DNA of 64,000 bases from an uncultured Maribacter sp. GTDB taxonomy: Bacteria; Bacteroidota; Bacteroidia; Flavobacteriales; Flavobacteriaceae. Within the stretch, counting starts at the first letter, position 1, and each line of letters starts with the position of its first letter. Of the stretch, positions 7,987 to 16,295 are shown piece after piece. A program made the position numbers and the translations under genes. Location of the stretch: contig CANMKG010000011.1 of assembly GCA_947498505.1 (NCBI GenBank), positions 37,618-101,617 of the forward strand. Direction: 5' to 3'. The notes under the pieces were generated by a model. That model was not told the origin of the DNA and searched no databases. It worked only from the letters and a program-made list of their open reading frames with translations.

Positions 7987-9066
7987 ATGAAAAAATCACT
8001 TTATATAAAGTATATATTATCAGCAATTACGGTTTTAGTCATTAACTCACAACGCATTAGCTATGCCCAAGAATTAAAAACTAGCATTGATAGTTTATTA
8101 CTGAAAAAATACCCTCCAGAAGCTCCAGGCGCAACCTTCATGATTTCACAAAAAGGCACTATTATTTATAAAAAGGCTTTTGGTCTTGCCGACCTAGAAT
8201 TAAATGTTCCTATGCAAACAGAAAGTATTTATGAAATAGGTTCTATGACAAAACAGTTTACGGCAATATCCATTTTAATGCTTTTGGAAAGAGGGAAACT
8301 AAATTTAAAAGATCAAATCACAAAATTTATTCCTGATTACCCAACCCATGGTAAAATAATTACAATTCACCATCTACTCACCCACACGTCTGGCATAAAA
8401 AACTATACGCAAATGAAAGCAATTAGAGGTATTGCAAAAGATGATTTAACTCCTATAGAATTGATAAATTTCTTTAAAAATGAAGCAATGGATTTTGAAC
8501 CGGGAGAGCAGTTTAAATACAACAATTCTGGCTACGTTATTTTAGGTCATATTATTGAATTATTATCTGGACAAAGCTATGCCAGTTTTGTTGAAGAAAA
8601 CATTTTTAAAAAATTAAATATGACCTCATCCTCATATGCAACGCATACCTCAATTGTTAAAAACAAAGTCTCTGGTTACCATAAAAGAAATAACTATATA
8701 AAAAACATGCATATTAGTTATTCGTTACCTTACGCTGCTGGATCCTTATTATCAAATGTTGATGACATGTTAAAATGGCAAGAAGCCATCAAAAACAATC
8801 TTTTAATTAGCAAAAAAACAACTGCAAAAGCTTTTACCAATTATACATTAAACAATGGAAAATATATTAACTATGGTTATGGTTGGCACATTAAAACCTT
8901 AAACAATATTAGAAATTTTGAACATGGAGGTTCAATCTTTGGCTTCAAATCAATGGCTGTATATTTACCAGATTTAGATATTTATGTAGTTGGATTAAGC
9001 AATTGCGATTGTAATTCACCAACAAAAATTACAAGAGACATAGCTCAATTGGTTGCTCGCAATTAA
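7987..9066 (+). CDS. Serine hydrolase, class C beta-lactamase/PBP fold
   Basis: A 359-residue secreted protein with a signal peptide (hydrophobic residues 9-20, cleavage near SYAQ). Catalytic motifs of the beta-lactamase/D-aminopeptidase superfamily are complete: S86-M-T-K89, Y178-N-N180 and H313-G-G315. The domain fills residues 30-358. Members act as esterases, D-peptidases or weak beta-lactamases; sequence does not choose between these. It stands alone. A second serine hydrolase of the same superfamily lies 1.2 kb downstream, and a class A beta-lactamase 6 kb upstream. Confidence 0.9.
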   Translation: MKKSLYIKYILSAITVLVINSQRISYAQELKTSIDSLLLKKYPPEAPGATFMISQKGTIIYKKAFGLADLELNVPMQTESIYEIGSMTKQFTAISILMLLERGKLNLKDQITKFIPDYPTHGKIITIHHLLTHTSGIKNYTQMKAIRGIAKDDLTPIELINFFKNEAMDFEPGEQFKYNNSGYVILGHIIELLSGQSYASFVEENIFKKLNMTSSSYATHTSIVKNKVSGYHKRNNYIKNMHISYSLPYAAGSLLSNVDDMLKWQEAIKNNLLISKKTTAKAFTNYTLNNGKYINYGYGWHIKTLNNIRNFEHGGSIFGFKSMAVYLPDLDIYVVGLSNCDCNSPTKITRDIAQLVARN

Positions 9067-9267
9067 ATTTAAACCGCCAAACACCAGTAATAACATGATA
9101 ATCAACACCATATATCACAATCATTCAATTTACATTGAATTACCTGTCACCAATAGAACTTTAGCTTTAAGAAATATGCTCAAGGTTAAATTATAGCTCA
9201 AATTAGTTAAACACCAATGTTTATTTTATTAATTTAATGGAATCCTTTTTATCTCTAAATGTAAAAT

Positions 9268-10278
9268 ATGAATTCATTGTGTAAACTAAACAGTATTATT
9301 CTCTTACTAATTATATCGAGTAGTTGTGTTTCTAAAAAGCATCATATAATACAAGATATAAGAGGGAAACATAAATCCGTACCAAATGAAATATGGTTGT
9401 CTCATGAGCATTTATTAGTAGATTTTATTGGGGCAGATAGCATACAGCCTGATTCTTGGAATCACGATACTATTATTAAACAGATGCTTCCGTATCTGGA
9501 GGAGTTAAAAGAGTTTAATGTAGGCTATTTTGTGGATGCTACCCCTAATTATCTAGGTAGAGATGTTTTATTACTTGAAAAAATTGCAAACAAAACTAAT
9601 CTAAAGATTATTACCAACACCGGATTTTATGGGGCTAGAAACAGCAAGTTTATCCCGCAGTACGCCATAAAAATGCCGGCAAAGCAACTTGCGCAAATAT
9701 GGATTGATGAATATGAAAATGGAATTAACAAAACATCCATTAAACCAGGGTTTATTAAAATTGGTATTGATAATGCGGACCCGTTAGATGTATTGCATCA
9801 AAAATTAGTAAAATCCGCCGCAATAACCCATCTTCAAACAGGATTAACAATAGCTTCTCATACTGGTAAAGCAAAAGGGTTATGGCCGCAGCTAAACATT
9901 CTTAAAGAAATGGGAGTATCACCAAAATCTTTTATTTGGGTACACGCACAGGAAGAAGATGATAATAATAACTATCTAAAAGCTGCAGAAATGGGATGTT
10001 GGATAAGTCTTGATGGATTAGGCTGGGAACTGGAAAAACATATTGAAAAATTAGTATTCGCAAAAAATAATGGGATTCTAAACAGCGTGTTAATTTCTCA
10101 TGATTCAGGTTGGTTCGATCCCCAAAAGGAAAAACAAACTATAAAACGGTATACAAATATTTTCAAGAAACTTTATCCTGAATTAAAAGCAAGAGGTTTT
10201 ACTGATGATGAGTTTAAATTGTTGCTTAGTGTAAACCCTTCTAGGGCATTCAGCTTAAAAATTAGAAAAAACAAATAA
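9268..10278 (+). CDS. Phosphotriesterase-family lipoprotein
   Basis: A 336-residue lipoprotein with lipobox ISSSC (C20). The rest is a TIM-barrel metal hydrolase. Probable binuclear metal ligands are all present: H46-E-H48, the lysine K164 (GFIKIG) that is carbamylated in relatives, H198, H226 and D279 (ISHDSG). The family contains phosphotriesterases and lactonases; natural substrates are usually lactones. A lipid anchor is unusual for a family that is often cytoplasmic. It is 7 bases ahead of a serine hydrolase lipoprotein, so the two are probably co-transcribed and act together on an ester- or lactone-type compound at the cell surface or in the periplasm. Confidence 0.88.
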   Translation: MNSLCKLNSIILLLIISSSCVSKKHHIIQDIRGKHKSVPNEIWLSHEHLLVDFIGADSIQPDSWNHDTIIKQMLPYLEELKEFNVGYFVDATPNYLGRDVLLLEKIANKTNLKIITNTGFYGARNSKFIPQYAIKMPAKQLAQIWIDEYENGINKTSIKPGFIKIGIDNADPLDVLHQKLVKSAAITHLQTGLTIASHTGKAKGLWPQLNILKEMGVSPKSFIWVHAQEEDDNNNYLKAAEMGCWISLDGLGWELEKHIEKLVFAKNNGILNSVLISHDSGWFDPQKEKQTIKRYTNIFKKLYPELKARGFTDDEFKLLLSVNPSRAFSLKIRKNK

Positions 10279-10285
10279 TCAAATC

Positions 10286-11566
10286 ATGATTAAGTTAAAT
10301 AGCTTATCCTATATTCCTTTAATACTACTTATAATTACGGTTTCATGCGCTTCTAAAGAAGAATCAGAACGATTCATGAAGGAAAAATTAGCTGAAGATA
10401 TAAAGGTAATAACGGATTCTGATAGATTAGTAATTCAAAAAATAGATAGTACTAAAATTAAAGCCTCTAGTCTCGATGAAAAAATCAAATTTTTAACCGA
10501 ACAGGCTAAAGTAACTGGACTTGCAGTTGCTATTCTGAACGATAATAAAATTGTATACAAAAACACTTTCGGATATGCCAATTCTAGCAAAGAAACATCG
10601 CTACAGTTAAACCATTCCTTCTACGGAGCATCCTTTAGCAAAGCCGTTTTTGGCTATTTGGTTTCGATTTTGGCAAACGAAGGAGTAATTGATTTAGATA
10701 AACCACTGCAACAATATTTAGACTTTCCTTTGTATAAGTTAAAATCGGAAAACAAACGACGTGGGTTTCAAGATTTAGAGCACGATTTAAGATACAAAAA
10801 AATTACAGCTCGCATGTGTTTATCTCATACCACTGGTTTTCAAAATTGGAGATGGATACCAAGGCCTAATGATACTGAAAATACAAAAACACTAAAAATT
10901 TATTTTGAACCAGGAAGTGAATATTACTACTCTGGAGAGGGAATGATGCTTTTACAATATATAATAGAACATATCACCAAAAAAAGTGTTGAAGTCTTAG
11001 CTAAAGAAAAAATATTTACCCCTTTGCAAATGAAAAACACAAGCTATTTATGGCAAGAACGGTTTGAAAACAAATACTGCAATGGTCATAACGTAAATCA
11101 ACGCATTATTAAAAAAGATAAGAGAAATAGAGTTGGAGCTGCTGGATCTCTGGAAACCAACCTAATAGATTATGCTATTTTTGTTAGAAATATATTAGAG
11201 TTGTACCACAAAAAATCTGATGTAACTAAAGAGCTTTTTGCCCCAAATTTCAGAATTAAAACAAAAGCTCAATTCGGGCCATTATCATTGGAGCAGTCGA
11301 ATGAAAATGATGATATTCAGCTTAACTATGGACTTGGTTGGGGGCTATTGCAAACTCCGTATGGACTTGGTGCTTTTAAAGAGGGACACGGAGAAGGTTT
11401 TCAACACTATTCAATTATTTTTCCTGAAGTAAAAAAAGGCATTGTAATACTTTCAAATAGTGATAATGCAGAAAGCATATTTAAAGAGCTTTTAGAAATT
11501 GCAATTGGAGACACCTATACACCATGGAAATGGGAAAACTATGTACCATACCAAATGAAAAATTAA
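10286..11566 (+). CDS. Serine hydrolase lipoprotein, class C beta-lactamase fold
   Basis: A 426-residue protein with lipobox VSC (C21). Residues 62-410 form the beta-lactamase-like domain: S116-F-S-K119, Y215-S-G217 in place of the classical YxN, and H368-G-E-G371. The YSG variant is found in many esterase-like members of the superfamily. A 40-residue charged linker follows the lipid anchor. The start lies 7 bases after the phosphotriesterase-like gene, so the two form an operon. No terminator is obvious in the 135-base gap that follows. Confidence 0.88.
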   Translation: MIKLNSLSYIPLILLIITVSCASKEESERFMKEKLAEDIKVITDSDRLVIQKIDSTKIKASSLDEKIKFLTEQAKVTGLAVAILNDNKIVYKNTFGYANSSKETSLQLNHSFYGASFSKAVFGYLVSILANEGVIDLDKPLQQYLDFPLYKLKSENKRRGFQDLEHDLRYKKITARMCLSHTTGFQNWRWIPRPNDTENTKTLKIYFEPGSEYYYSGEGMMLLQYIIEHITKKSVEVLAKEKIFTPLQMKNTSYLWQERFENKYCNGHNVNQRIIKKDKRNRVGAAGSLETNLIDYAIFVRNILELYHKKSDVTKELFAPNFRIKTKAQFGPLSLEQSNENDDIQLNYGLGWGLLQTPYGLGAFKEGHGEGFQHYSIIFPEVKKGIVILSNSDNAESIFKELLEIAIGDTYTPWKWENYVPYQMKN

Positions 11567-11658
11567 ATTTGTTTATGGTATAACCTGCGAACATACCCCT
11601 CCTATTCACTTGTTTTAACCAAATGAAAAATAAACTGCTATTTGTAGCATAATAATTA

Positions 11659-11687
11659 CGCAGTTAACTGCGCAATCATTATTTTCG
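11659..11687 (+). promoter_or_regulatory. Promoter and palindromic operator of the MarR gene
   Basis: A perfect 14-base palindrome, CGCAGTTAACTGCG (11659-11672), with partly symmetric flanks (AATAATTA and CAATCATT), lies just ahead of a flavobacterial -7-like box, TATTTTCG (11680-11687). The gene starts at 11702, so the palindrome sits between the -33 and -7 regions, the expected place for MarR autorepression. Binding by this MarR protein is inference. Confidence 0.6.
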
Positions 11688-11701
11688 TATAAATAATACG
11701 G

Positions 11702-12181
11702 ATGAACGATATAGTTAAAGACTTAGGTTACATAGCTCTAGCCACCAGATTAAAAAGAATTAGTGATAGAATGACGCATAGCACAAGGTTAATGTATAAG
11801 AAGTTAAACATTGACATTGAACCTAATTGGTATCTTGTTTTAATGCTGGTACAAAGAACACCAAAAATTTCGGTAATGGAAATCGCTATGCAATTAGGGT
11901 TTTCTCACCAATCCGTTATCTCTATTACCAATAAAATGATTAAAAATGATTATCTAATTCCGGCTAAAGACAACCTAGACAAACGAAAAACCGTTTTTAC
12001 AATAACTAAAAAAGCCTATGAAAAACTACCTGAAATTAAGCAAATATGGAGTTACGGAAAAGAAGTAATCTATGAAACTCTCAATAAAGACATTTCAATA
12101 TTAACGCACTTAAATATTCTCGAATCTAATCTAGAAGAAACTTCGTTTGGCGAACGAATCCTTCAAAAAATTGAAAACTAA
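11702..12181 (+). CDS. MarR family transcriptional regulator
   Basis: A 159-residue winged-helix protein. Residues 1-35 form dimerisation helices, residues 55-75 the recognition helices (KISVMEIAMQLGFSHQSVIS), and residues 85-105 the wing (PAKDNLDKRKTVFTITKK). It is followed after one base by an OsmC-like gene, so the pair is a two-gene operon. MarR-OsmC pairings usually respond to organic peroxides or thiol stress (family knowledge), but this protein's only visible cysteines would need checking: I see none in it, so OhrR-type cysteine sensing is unlikely. A palindromic operator lies directly upstream. Confidence 0.92.
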   Translation: MNDIVKDLGYIALATRLKRISDRMTHSTRLMYKKLNIDIEPNWYLVLMLVQRTPKISVMEIAMQLGFSHQSVISITNKMIKNDYLIPAKDNLDKRKTVFTITKKAYEKLPEIKQIWSYGKEVIYETLNKDISILTHLNILESNLEETSFGERILQKIEN

Positions 12182-12182
12182 C

Positions 12183-12650
12183 ATGAAAAAACACAATTAC
12201 AAAACTAAAGTAGAATGGACAGGAAATTTGGGAAAAGGCACCTTAAACTATAAATCTTACGAAAGGCAACATACGATATCTGTAGAAGGAAAATATCAAG
12301 AAATTCTTGCCTCTTCTGACCCTAGTTTTCTGGGAGATAAAACAAGATATAACCCCGAAGAATTATTCCTTGCCTCTATTTCTACATGTCACATGCTTTG
12401 GTTTTTACACTTATGTGCTACACAAAATATTATAGTTTCTGAATATGTAGACAATGCTACAGGCGTAATGGAAGAAACCAAAAATGGAAGCGGAAGGTTT
12501 ACTGAGGTAACACTATATCCATCCGTAAAAATTGATTCATCCGACAAAATTAACTTAGCAAACGAATTACACGAAGAGGCTAATAAAATGTGTTTTATTG
12601 CCAACTCTTGTAATTTTGATATAGGGCACCACCCAAATACGTTTGTATAA
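12183..12650 (+). CDS. OsmC/Ohr family peroxide-detoxification protein
   Basis: A 155-residue protein using ATG 12183, one base after the MarR stop; an in-frame ATG at 12147 would overlap MarR and add a lysine-rich tail that the family lacks. It has the OsmC pattern: YNPEELFLASISTCHMLWFL with C69, and a late MCFIANSC with C137 and C143. C69 and C137 are the likely reactive pair that reduces organic hydroperoxides. It is soluble and cytoplasmic, and probably controlled by the MarR protein ahead of it. Confidence 0.9.
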   Translation: MKKHNYKTKVEWTGNLGKGTLNYKSYERQHTISVEGKYQEILASSDPSFLGDKTRYNPEELFLASISTCHMLWFLHLCATQNIIVSEYVDNATGVMEETKNGSGRFTEVTLYPSVKIDSSDKINLANELHEEANKMCFIANSCNFDIGHHPNTFV

Positions 12651-12669
12651 TATTTATCAATAATTAGGT

Positions 12670-13104
12670 TTAAACTTCGGATAGAATTAAAAAAGTATTA
12701 GTGTCTCCAAAAACCATTAGTTGGTCTAATAGTTTTTGTAATTCCAGCTGGTCCTTAAGAACTACTTTTAAATGTATGTTCTGACTACCCGTTATCCTAT
12801 GCACTTCACGAATTTCTTTAAAGTTCTTAATTTTTTTAAGCACGTGAACAAGTTGACCAGGAAAAATTTTCAATAGAATAAAGGCTTCTAAATCATACCC
12901 TAATTTTTTATTATCTAATTGAATACTGTACTTTTTTATTATACCAACGTCCTCAAGCTTTTGCACTCTTTCTCTTACCGCAGAAGGAGACAACTTTATT
13001 TTTCTTCCGATATCAGCAAAGGATAAACGCGAATTATCCTTTAACATGTTCAACAATTGCTCATCAATACCATCTACCATAAAATCAACATTAATTTTAC
13101 CCAT
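12670..13104 (-). CDS. Lrp/AsnC family transcriptional regulator
   Basis: A 144-residue regulator. The N-terminal helix-turn-helix covers residues 13-60 (DEQLLNMLKDNSRLSFADIG, then LSPSAVRERVQKLEDVGIIK). The C-terminal RAM ligand-binding sandwich covers about 68-144 (LEAFILLKIFPGQLVHVLKK, EVHRITGSQNIHLKVVLKD). It is divergent from the GhrA-like dehydrogenase with 97 bases between the starts, so it may control that gene and itself in response to an amino or keto acid. Confidence 0.92.
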   Translation of the reverse strand: MGKINVDFMVDGIDEQLLNMLKDNSRLSFADIGRKIKLSPSAVRERVQKLEDVGIIKKYSIQLDNKKLGYDLEAFILLKIFPGQLVHVLKKIKNFKEIREVHRITGSQNIHLKVVLKDQLELQKLLDQLMVFGDTNTFLILSEV

Positions 13105-13201
13105 ACACTATATTTTCAATGGCAAATATACCCTAAACTAACTATAATCAACTTTTTAAATGGCAATTTGTAAATTACCTTTGTATCAAACAAAAGTAGC
13201 C

Positions 13202-14131
13202 ATGAGCATAGTATTGATTTTTGAAAACAAAGATGTTGAACCCTGGGCTAAAGTGCTGACAACAAGACTCCCTAATACTATTGTTGAAATTTATCCCAAA
13301 GTAAAAAACCTTGCCACTGTAGATTTTGTTGTTTGTTGGAAACCAAAAAAAAATGTGCTGCAACAGTTTCCAAATGCAAAGGTCATTCAATCAGTCGGAG
13401 CTTCTATAGACCATATTACAAATTCACAAATACTTAAAAAAAACCTTAGAATTTGCCGTATAATAGATTCGCAATTATCTCAAGATATGTGGGAGTTTTT
13501 ACTCTCTGCGGTAATGAACCAACTAAAAAACATCAAAACGTATGCGACCCAACAACAAGATGGAATATGGAAACAGCTTAACTATAAAACTATAAACAAT
13601 ACCACAATTTCAATTCTTGGTTTGGGTAATATTGGAGGATTTGTTGCGCGCAAGTTTGCATCAATAGGTTTTCATGTAAAAGGTTGGAGTAATTCTGAAA
13701 AACAAATTTCAAACGTGTCCTCGTTCTACGGTAACAATCAATTGGACTCTTTTTTAAACAACTCCGATTTTTTGATTAATCTTTTACCTCTCACAGATAA
13801 AACAAAAGGAATTTTAAATAAAACCACCTTTCAAAAACTACCAAAAAATTCGTTTTTAATTAATGTGGGCAGAGGAGAACATGTTGTTGAAACCGATTTA
13901 ATAGAATCTCTTAATTCCTCAAAACTTTCGGGTGCTCTGTTAGATGTGTTTGCAGTTGAGCCGTTACCAAAAACACATGCATTCTGGTCTCATCCAAAAA
14001 TTCTGATAACGCCTCATGTTGCAAGCTTAACTAATGTTGAAAGTGCTTCTGAGCAAATTGTAGATAACTACAATCGTTTCATAAACAACAAAAAACTATT
14101 ACACACTGTTTCACTTGAAAAAGGTTATTAA
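13202..14131 (+). CDS. D-2-hydroxyacid dehydrogenase, glyoxylate/hydroxypyruvate reductase A-like
   Basis: A 309-residue NAD(P)H-dependent oxidoreductase. I use ATG 13202 because homologues start near SIVLIFENKD and a -7 box (TACCTTTG, 13176-13183) lies inside the longer frame opened by ATG 13160. The Rossmann motif is G140-L-G142-NI-G145. Catalytic residues are R224 (VGRGE), E253 (AVEPLP) and H272 (TPHVAS). The short substrate domain places it with GhrA-type enzymes, which reduce glyoxylate and hydroxypyruvate; true substrate is inferred. It is divergent from an Lrp regulator and 3 bases ahead of a VOC gene. Confidence 0.9.
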   Translation: MSIVLIFENKDVEPWAKVLTTRLPNTIVEIYPKVKNLATVDFVVCWKPKKNVLQQFPNAKVIQSVGASIDHITNSQILKKNLRICRIIDSQLSQDMWEFLLSAVMNQLKNIKTYATQQQDGIWKQLNYKTINNTTISILGLGNIGGFVARKFASIGFHVKGWSNSEKQISNVSSFYGNNQLDSFLNNSDFLINLLPLTDKTKGILNKTTFQKLPKNSFLINVGRGEHVVETDLIESLNSSKLSGALLDVFAVEPLPKTHAFWSHPKILITPHVASLTNVESASEQIVDNYNRFINNKKLLHTVSLEKGY

Positions 14132-14134
14132 ATT

Positions 14135-14518
14135 ATGGAAACTAAATTTCACTTTGCCTTTAAGGTAAAAGATATAGAAAGTACAATAGCATTTTACAAT
14201 ACGATATTAGGTTGCAAACTAGGAAGGCAATCTGAAAGTTGGGTGGATTTTAATTTTTTCGGACATCAACTTTCTGCACATGTTTCTAACAATATACCCA
14301 AACTAGATTATTGCGGAAAAGTAGAAAATTTAAATGTACCTATACCACATTTTGGTTGTATTCTGGATAAAGAAACTTTTAGTGATTTAGAAAGCAAACT
14401 AAAAAAACATGACATTGCTTTTGTTGTAAAAGCTCAAAAAAGATACCAAAATAAAAAGGGAGAACAACAAACCATGTTTGTATTAGACTACAGTAATAAC
14501 AAAGGGGTTTTCGAGTAA
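14135..14518 (+). CDS. VOC family protein
   Basis: A 127-residue soluble single-unit VOC protein (FHFAFKVKDIESTIAFYNTILGCKLGRQSESWVDFNFFGHQLSAH). The ATG follows the dehydrogenase stop after 3 bases, so both are co-transcribed. The H of GHQLSAHVS and the PHFG segment are plausible metal ligands. Similar proteins are annotated as glyoxalase/bleomycin-resistance-like; the pairing with a hydroxyacid dehydrogenase suggests small 2-oxo or 2-hydroxy acids, which is inference. Confidence 0.9.
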   Translation: METKFHFAFKVKDIESTIAFYNTILGCKLGRQSESWVDFNFFGHQLSAHVSNNIPKLDYCGKVENLNVPIPHFGCILDKETFSDLESKLKKHDIAFVVKAQKRYQNKKGEQQTMFVLDYSNNKGVFE

Positions 14519-14577
14519 CAATTAACCTTAAATTACCCCTACTCTTTTCTTAAAAAACAAAATATTTCAAAATTCAT

Positions 14578-14623
14578 TTGCGTAACCAAATGATTACTCT
14601 TATATTTGTAACCAATCAGTTAC
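14578..14623 (+). promoter_or_regulatory. Promoter with two ArsR-type operators
   Basis: TTG (14578-14580) and TATATTTG (14601-14608), 20 bases apart, match the flavobacterial -33/-7 promoter. Two inverted repeats of the same design overlap it: GTAACCAAATGATTAC (14582-14597) between the boxes and GTAACCAATCAGTTAC (14608-14623) just after the -7 box. Their starts are 26 bases apart. Placement predicts tight autorepression by the ArsR-type protein encoded from 14633. Confidence 0.75.
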
Positions 14624-14632
14624 TTATAAACA

Positions 14633-14971
14633 ATGAGAAGAGATGTTTTTCAGGCCATCGCCGACCCAGTCAGGAGAGATATTATAGCTCTTTTAGCAGA
14701 AGAAACCTTGACGGTAAATACAATTGCCGAAAAATTTAATATTAGTCGCCCTGCCATATCGAAACATTTAAAAATATTGAGTGAGTGTGAACTGATTGCC
14801 TATGAAAAGCAAGGTCGTGAAAGGTTTTGTACAATTCAACCCAAAAGTTTGGTTCCCGCTTTTTTATGGATAGAGCGGTACAAATCGCTTTGGGAAGACA
14901 AACTAAACTCCTTTGATGCTTACTTAACAGAACTACAAGCTAAAACAAATAACAATGAGCAAACTCAATAA
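14633..14971 (+). CDS. ArsR/SdpR-like helix-turn-helix repressor
   Basis: A 112-residue winged-helix protein. It opens with RRDVFQAIADPVRRDIIALL, typical of the SdpR/YczG branch, and its recognition region is INTIAEKFNISRPAISKHLKIL-like (residues 29-50). No metal-binding cysteine box (ELCVCDL) is seen, so it is not a classical arsenic or zinc sensor. It overlaps the AHSA1-type gene by 17 bases; this regulator-AHSA1 pairing is widespread in Bacteroidota and Bacillota. Two matching inverted repeats lie over its promoter. Confidence 0.93.
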   Translation: MRRDVFQAIADPVRRDIIALLAEETLTVNTIAEKFNISRPAISKHLKILSECELIAYEKQGRERFCTIQPKSLVPAFLWIERYKSLWEDKLNSFDAYLTELQAKTNNNEQTQ

Positions 14972-15413
14972 AAACGAAAACACTACTGTCACCATTAAAA
15001 AAACTTTCAATGCTCCAATACAATTGGTTTGGGAAGCGTGGACTCAACCAGAACATATTGCAAAATGGTGGAGCCCCAAAGGCATTGAAACCAAAGTTAT
15101 TGAGCACAATTTTAAAATTGGCGGTAAATGGAAATATATTATGCCTATGCTAGACGGAAACGAATTTGTAGCAGAAGGAAAATACATTGAGATTGTAAAA
15201 TTTGAAAAAATAATTTCGACTGCAGATTTTAGACCCATGACAGAGGGTGTTGAAATTCAGGCTTTATTTACAGAAAACGGTAATAAAACAGATTTTATAT
15301 TTAACATAGTTCATCCAACCGAAGCATACAAAATTCAACAAGAAAAAATGGGTATTTTAAATGGTTGGGGCTCCGTATTTGACCGATTAGAAAAATTACT
15401 ACTAGAAATATAA
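14955..15413 (+). CDS. AHSA1/SRPBCC domain protein
   Basis: A 152-residue protein of the START-like SRPBCC fold. It has the family opening TVTIKKTFNAPIQLVWEAWT, then PEHIAKWWSPKG, FKIGGKWKYIM and a C-terminal amphipathic helix (GILNGWGSVFDRLEKLL). The fold forms a deep hydrophobic pocket; the ligand is unknown. It is translationally coupled to the ArsR-type repressor, so the repressor probably controls this gene, perhaps in response to the same ligand. Confidence 0.92.
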   Translation: MSKLNKNENTTVTIKKTFNAPIQLVWEAWTQPEHIAKWWSPKGIETKVIEHNFKIGGKWKYIMPMLDGNEFVAEGKYIEIVKFEKIISTADFRPMTEGVEIQALFTENGNKTDFIFNIVHPTEAYKIQQEKMGILNGWGSVFDRLEKLLLEI

Positions 15414-15430
15414 CCTTAAAAACAACAATT

Positions 15431-15667
15431 ATGAAGACAATGACATGTAAACAATTAGGCGGAGCATGTGATAAAGAATTTCATGCGAACTCCTTTGAAG
15501 AGATTGCAGAAATGAGTAAAAAACATGGAATGGAAATGTTTCAACAGAAAGATGAAAACCACTTGAAAGCTATGCAAGACATGCAAAAATTAATGCAATC
15601 TCCTGATGCAATGCAAAAATGGTTTGATGGTAAAAAAATGGAGTTCGATGCAGCCCCAAACAGCTAA
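15431..15667 (+). CDS. Small DUF1059-like protein
   Basis: A 78-residue protein beginning MKTMTCKQLGGACDKEFHA, with the Cys pair and the FEEIAEMSKKHG helix that mark DUF1059-like proteins. Its C-terminal half is methionine- and glutamine-rich (MQDMQKLMQSPDAMQKWFDG) and longer than the basic DUF1059 unit. It follows the AHSA1 gene by 17 bases and is probably the third gene of that operon. Function is unknown. Confidence 0.85.
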   Translation: MKTMTCKQLGGACDKEFHANSFEEIAEMSKKHGMEMFQQKDENHLKAMQDMQKLMQSPDAMQKWFDGKKMEFDAAPNS

Positions 15668-15701
15668 TAAATTATTTTACTAGTGGAGTAGAAATGGGAT
15701 T

Positions 15702-16295
15702 TTAATTATTCACTAAAAGAATACCTTTAAGCTGGATGTATTGAAGCAGCATTATTGTTTTTCCATCCTTAATCTCTCCACTTGCTATCATTTGAATAGC
15801 TTTATCTATTTTTAACTCCATAACTTCAATTTCCTCTTGTTCATCATGAGCACCACCTCCTTCTCCAACTTTCATTGACTTGGAATATTCCGCAATAAAA
15901 AAGTGTACAATTTCAGTAACCGAACCTGGGGACATATATACCTCAAATATTTTTTCAACAGCAGAAATTTTATAACCAGTTTCTTCTTCAGTTTCTCGTT
16001 TAATACAATCTTCAGCATTGTTTTCATCCAATAATCCTGCACAAGATTCTATTAACATTCCAGAATCATTGCCGTTTACGTAGGTAGGTATTCGAAACTG
16101 TTTTGTTAGTATAACAGTTCTATTTATTTTGTTGTATAAAAGAATTGTTGCTCCATTACCCCTATCATAAGCTTCTCTACTTTGAAGTTCCCATGTTCCA
16201 TCTTTTTTGAGGTACTCAAAAGTAACTTTTCTAAGTGTGTACCAATTATCAGAAAGTACTTCTGTTTTTAGATTGCGAACTTTACTATTTTGCAT
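15702..16295 (-). CDS. nudK: NUDIX hydrolase, GDP-mannose pyrophosphatase (NudK)-like
   Basis: A 197-residue nucleotide-sugar pyrophosphatase. The Nudix helix reads [19 protein letters not shown] then TGY; compared with G-x5-E-x7-RE-x2-EE-x-G, the first Glu is Asn while the metal-binding REtEEtG core is intact. The surrounding sequence ([47 protein letters not shown]) matches NudK, which hydrolyses GDP-mannose and related sugars. Its start overlaps the upstream DUF4406-like gene by 11 bases, so the two are coupled. Confidence 0.88.
   Translation of the reverse strand: MQNSKVRNLKTEVLSDNWYTLRKVTFEYLKKDGTWELQSREAYDRGNGATILLYNKINRTVILTKQFRIPTYVNGNDSGMLIESCAGLLDENNAEDCIKRETEEETGYKISAVEKIFEVYMSPGSVTEIVHFFIAEYSKSMKVGEGGGAHDEQEEIEVMELKIDKAIQMIASGEIKDGKTIMLLQYIQLKGILLVNN

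Noticed and set aside
9123..9140. Hairpin ATTCAAT/ATTGAAT in the gap after the first serine hydrolase
   Set aside because: Seven AT-rich pairs with a four-base loop occur often by chance at this base composition, and no T-run follows.
12147..12182. Upstream ATG for the OsmC gene
   Set aside because: It would overlap the MarR gene by 35 bases and add residues absent from the family; ATG 12183 follows the MarR stop directly.
13160..13201. Longer start for the GhrA-like dehydrogenase
   Set aside because: The -7 box at 13176-13183 lies inside the added segment, and homologues begin at the second methionine.
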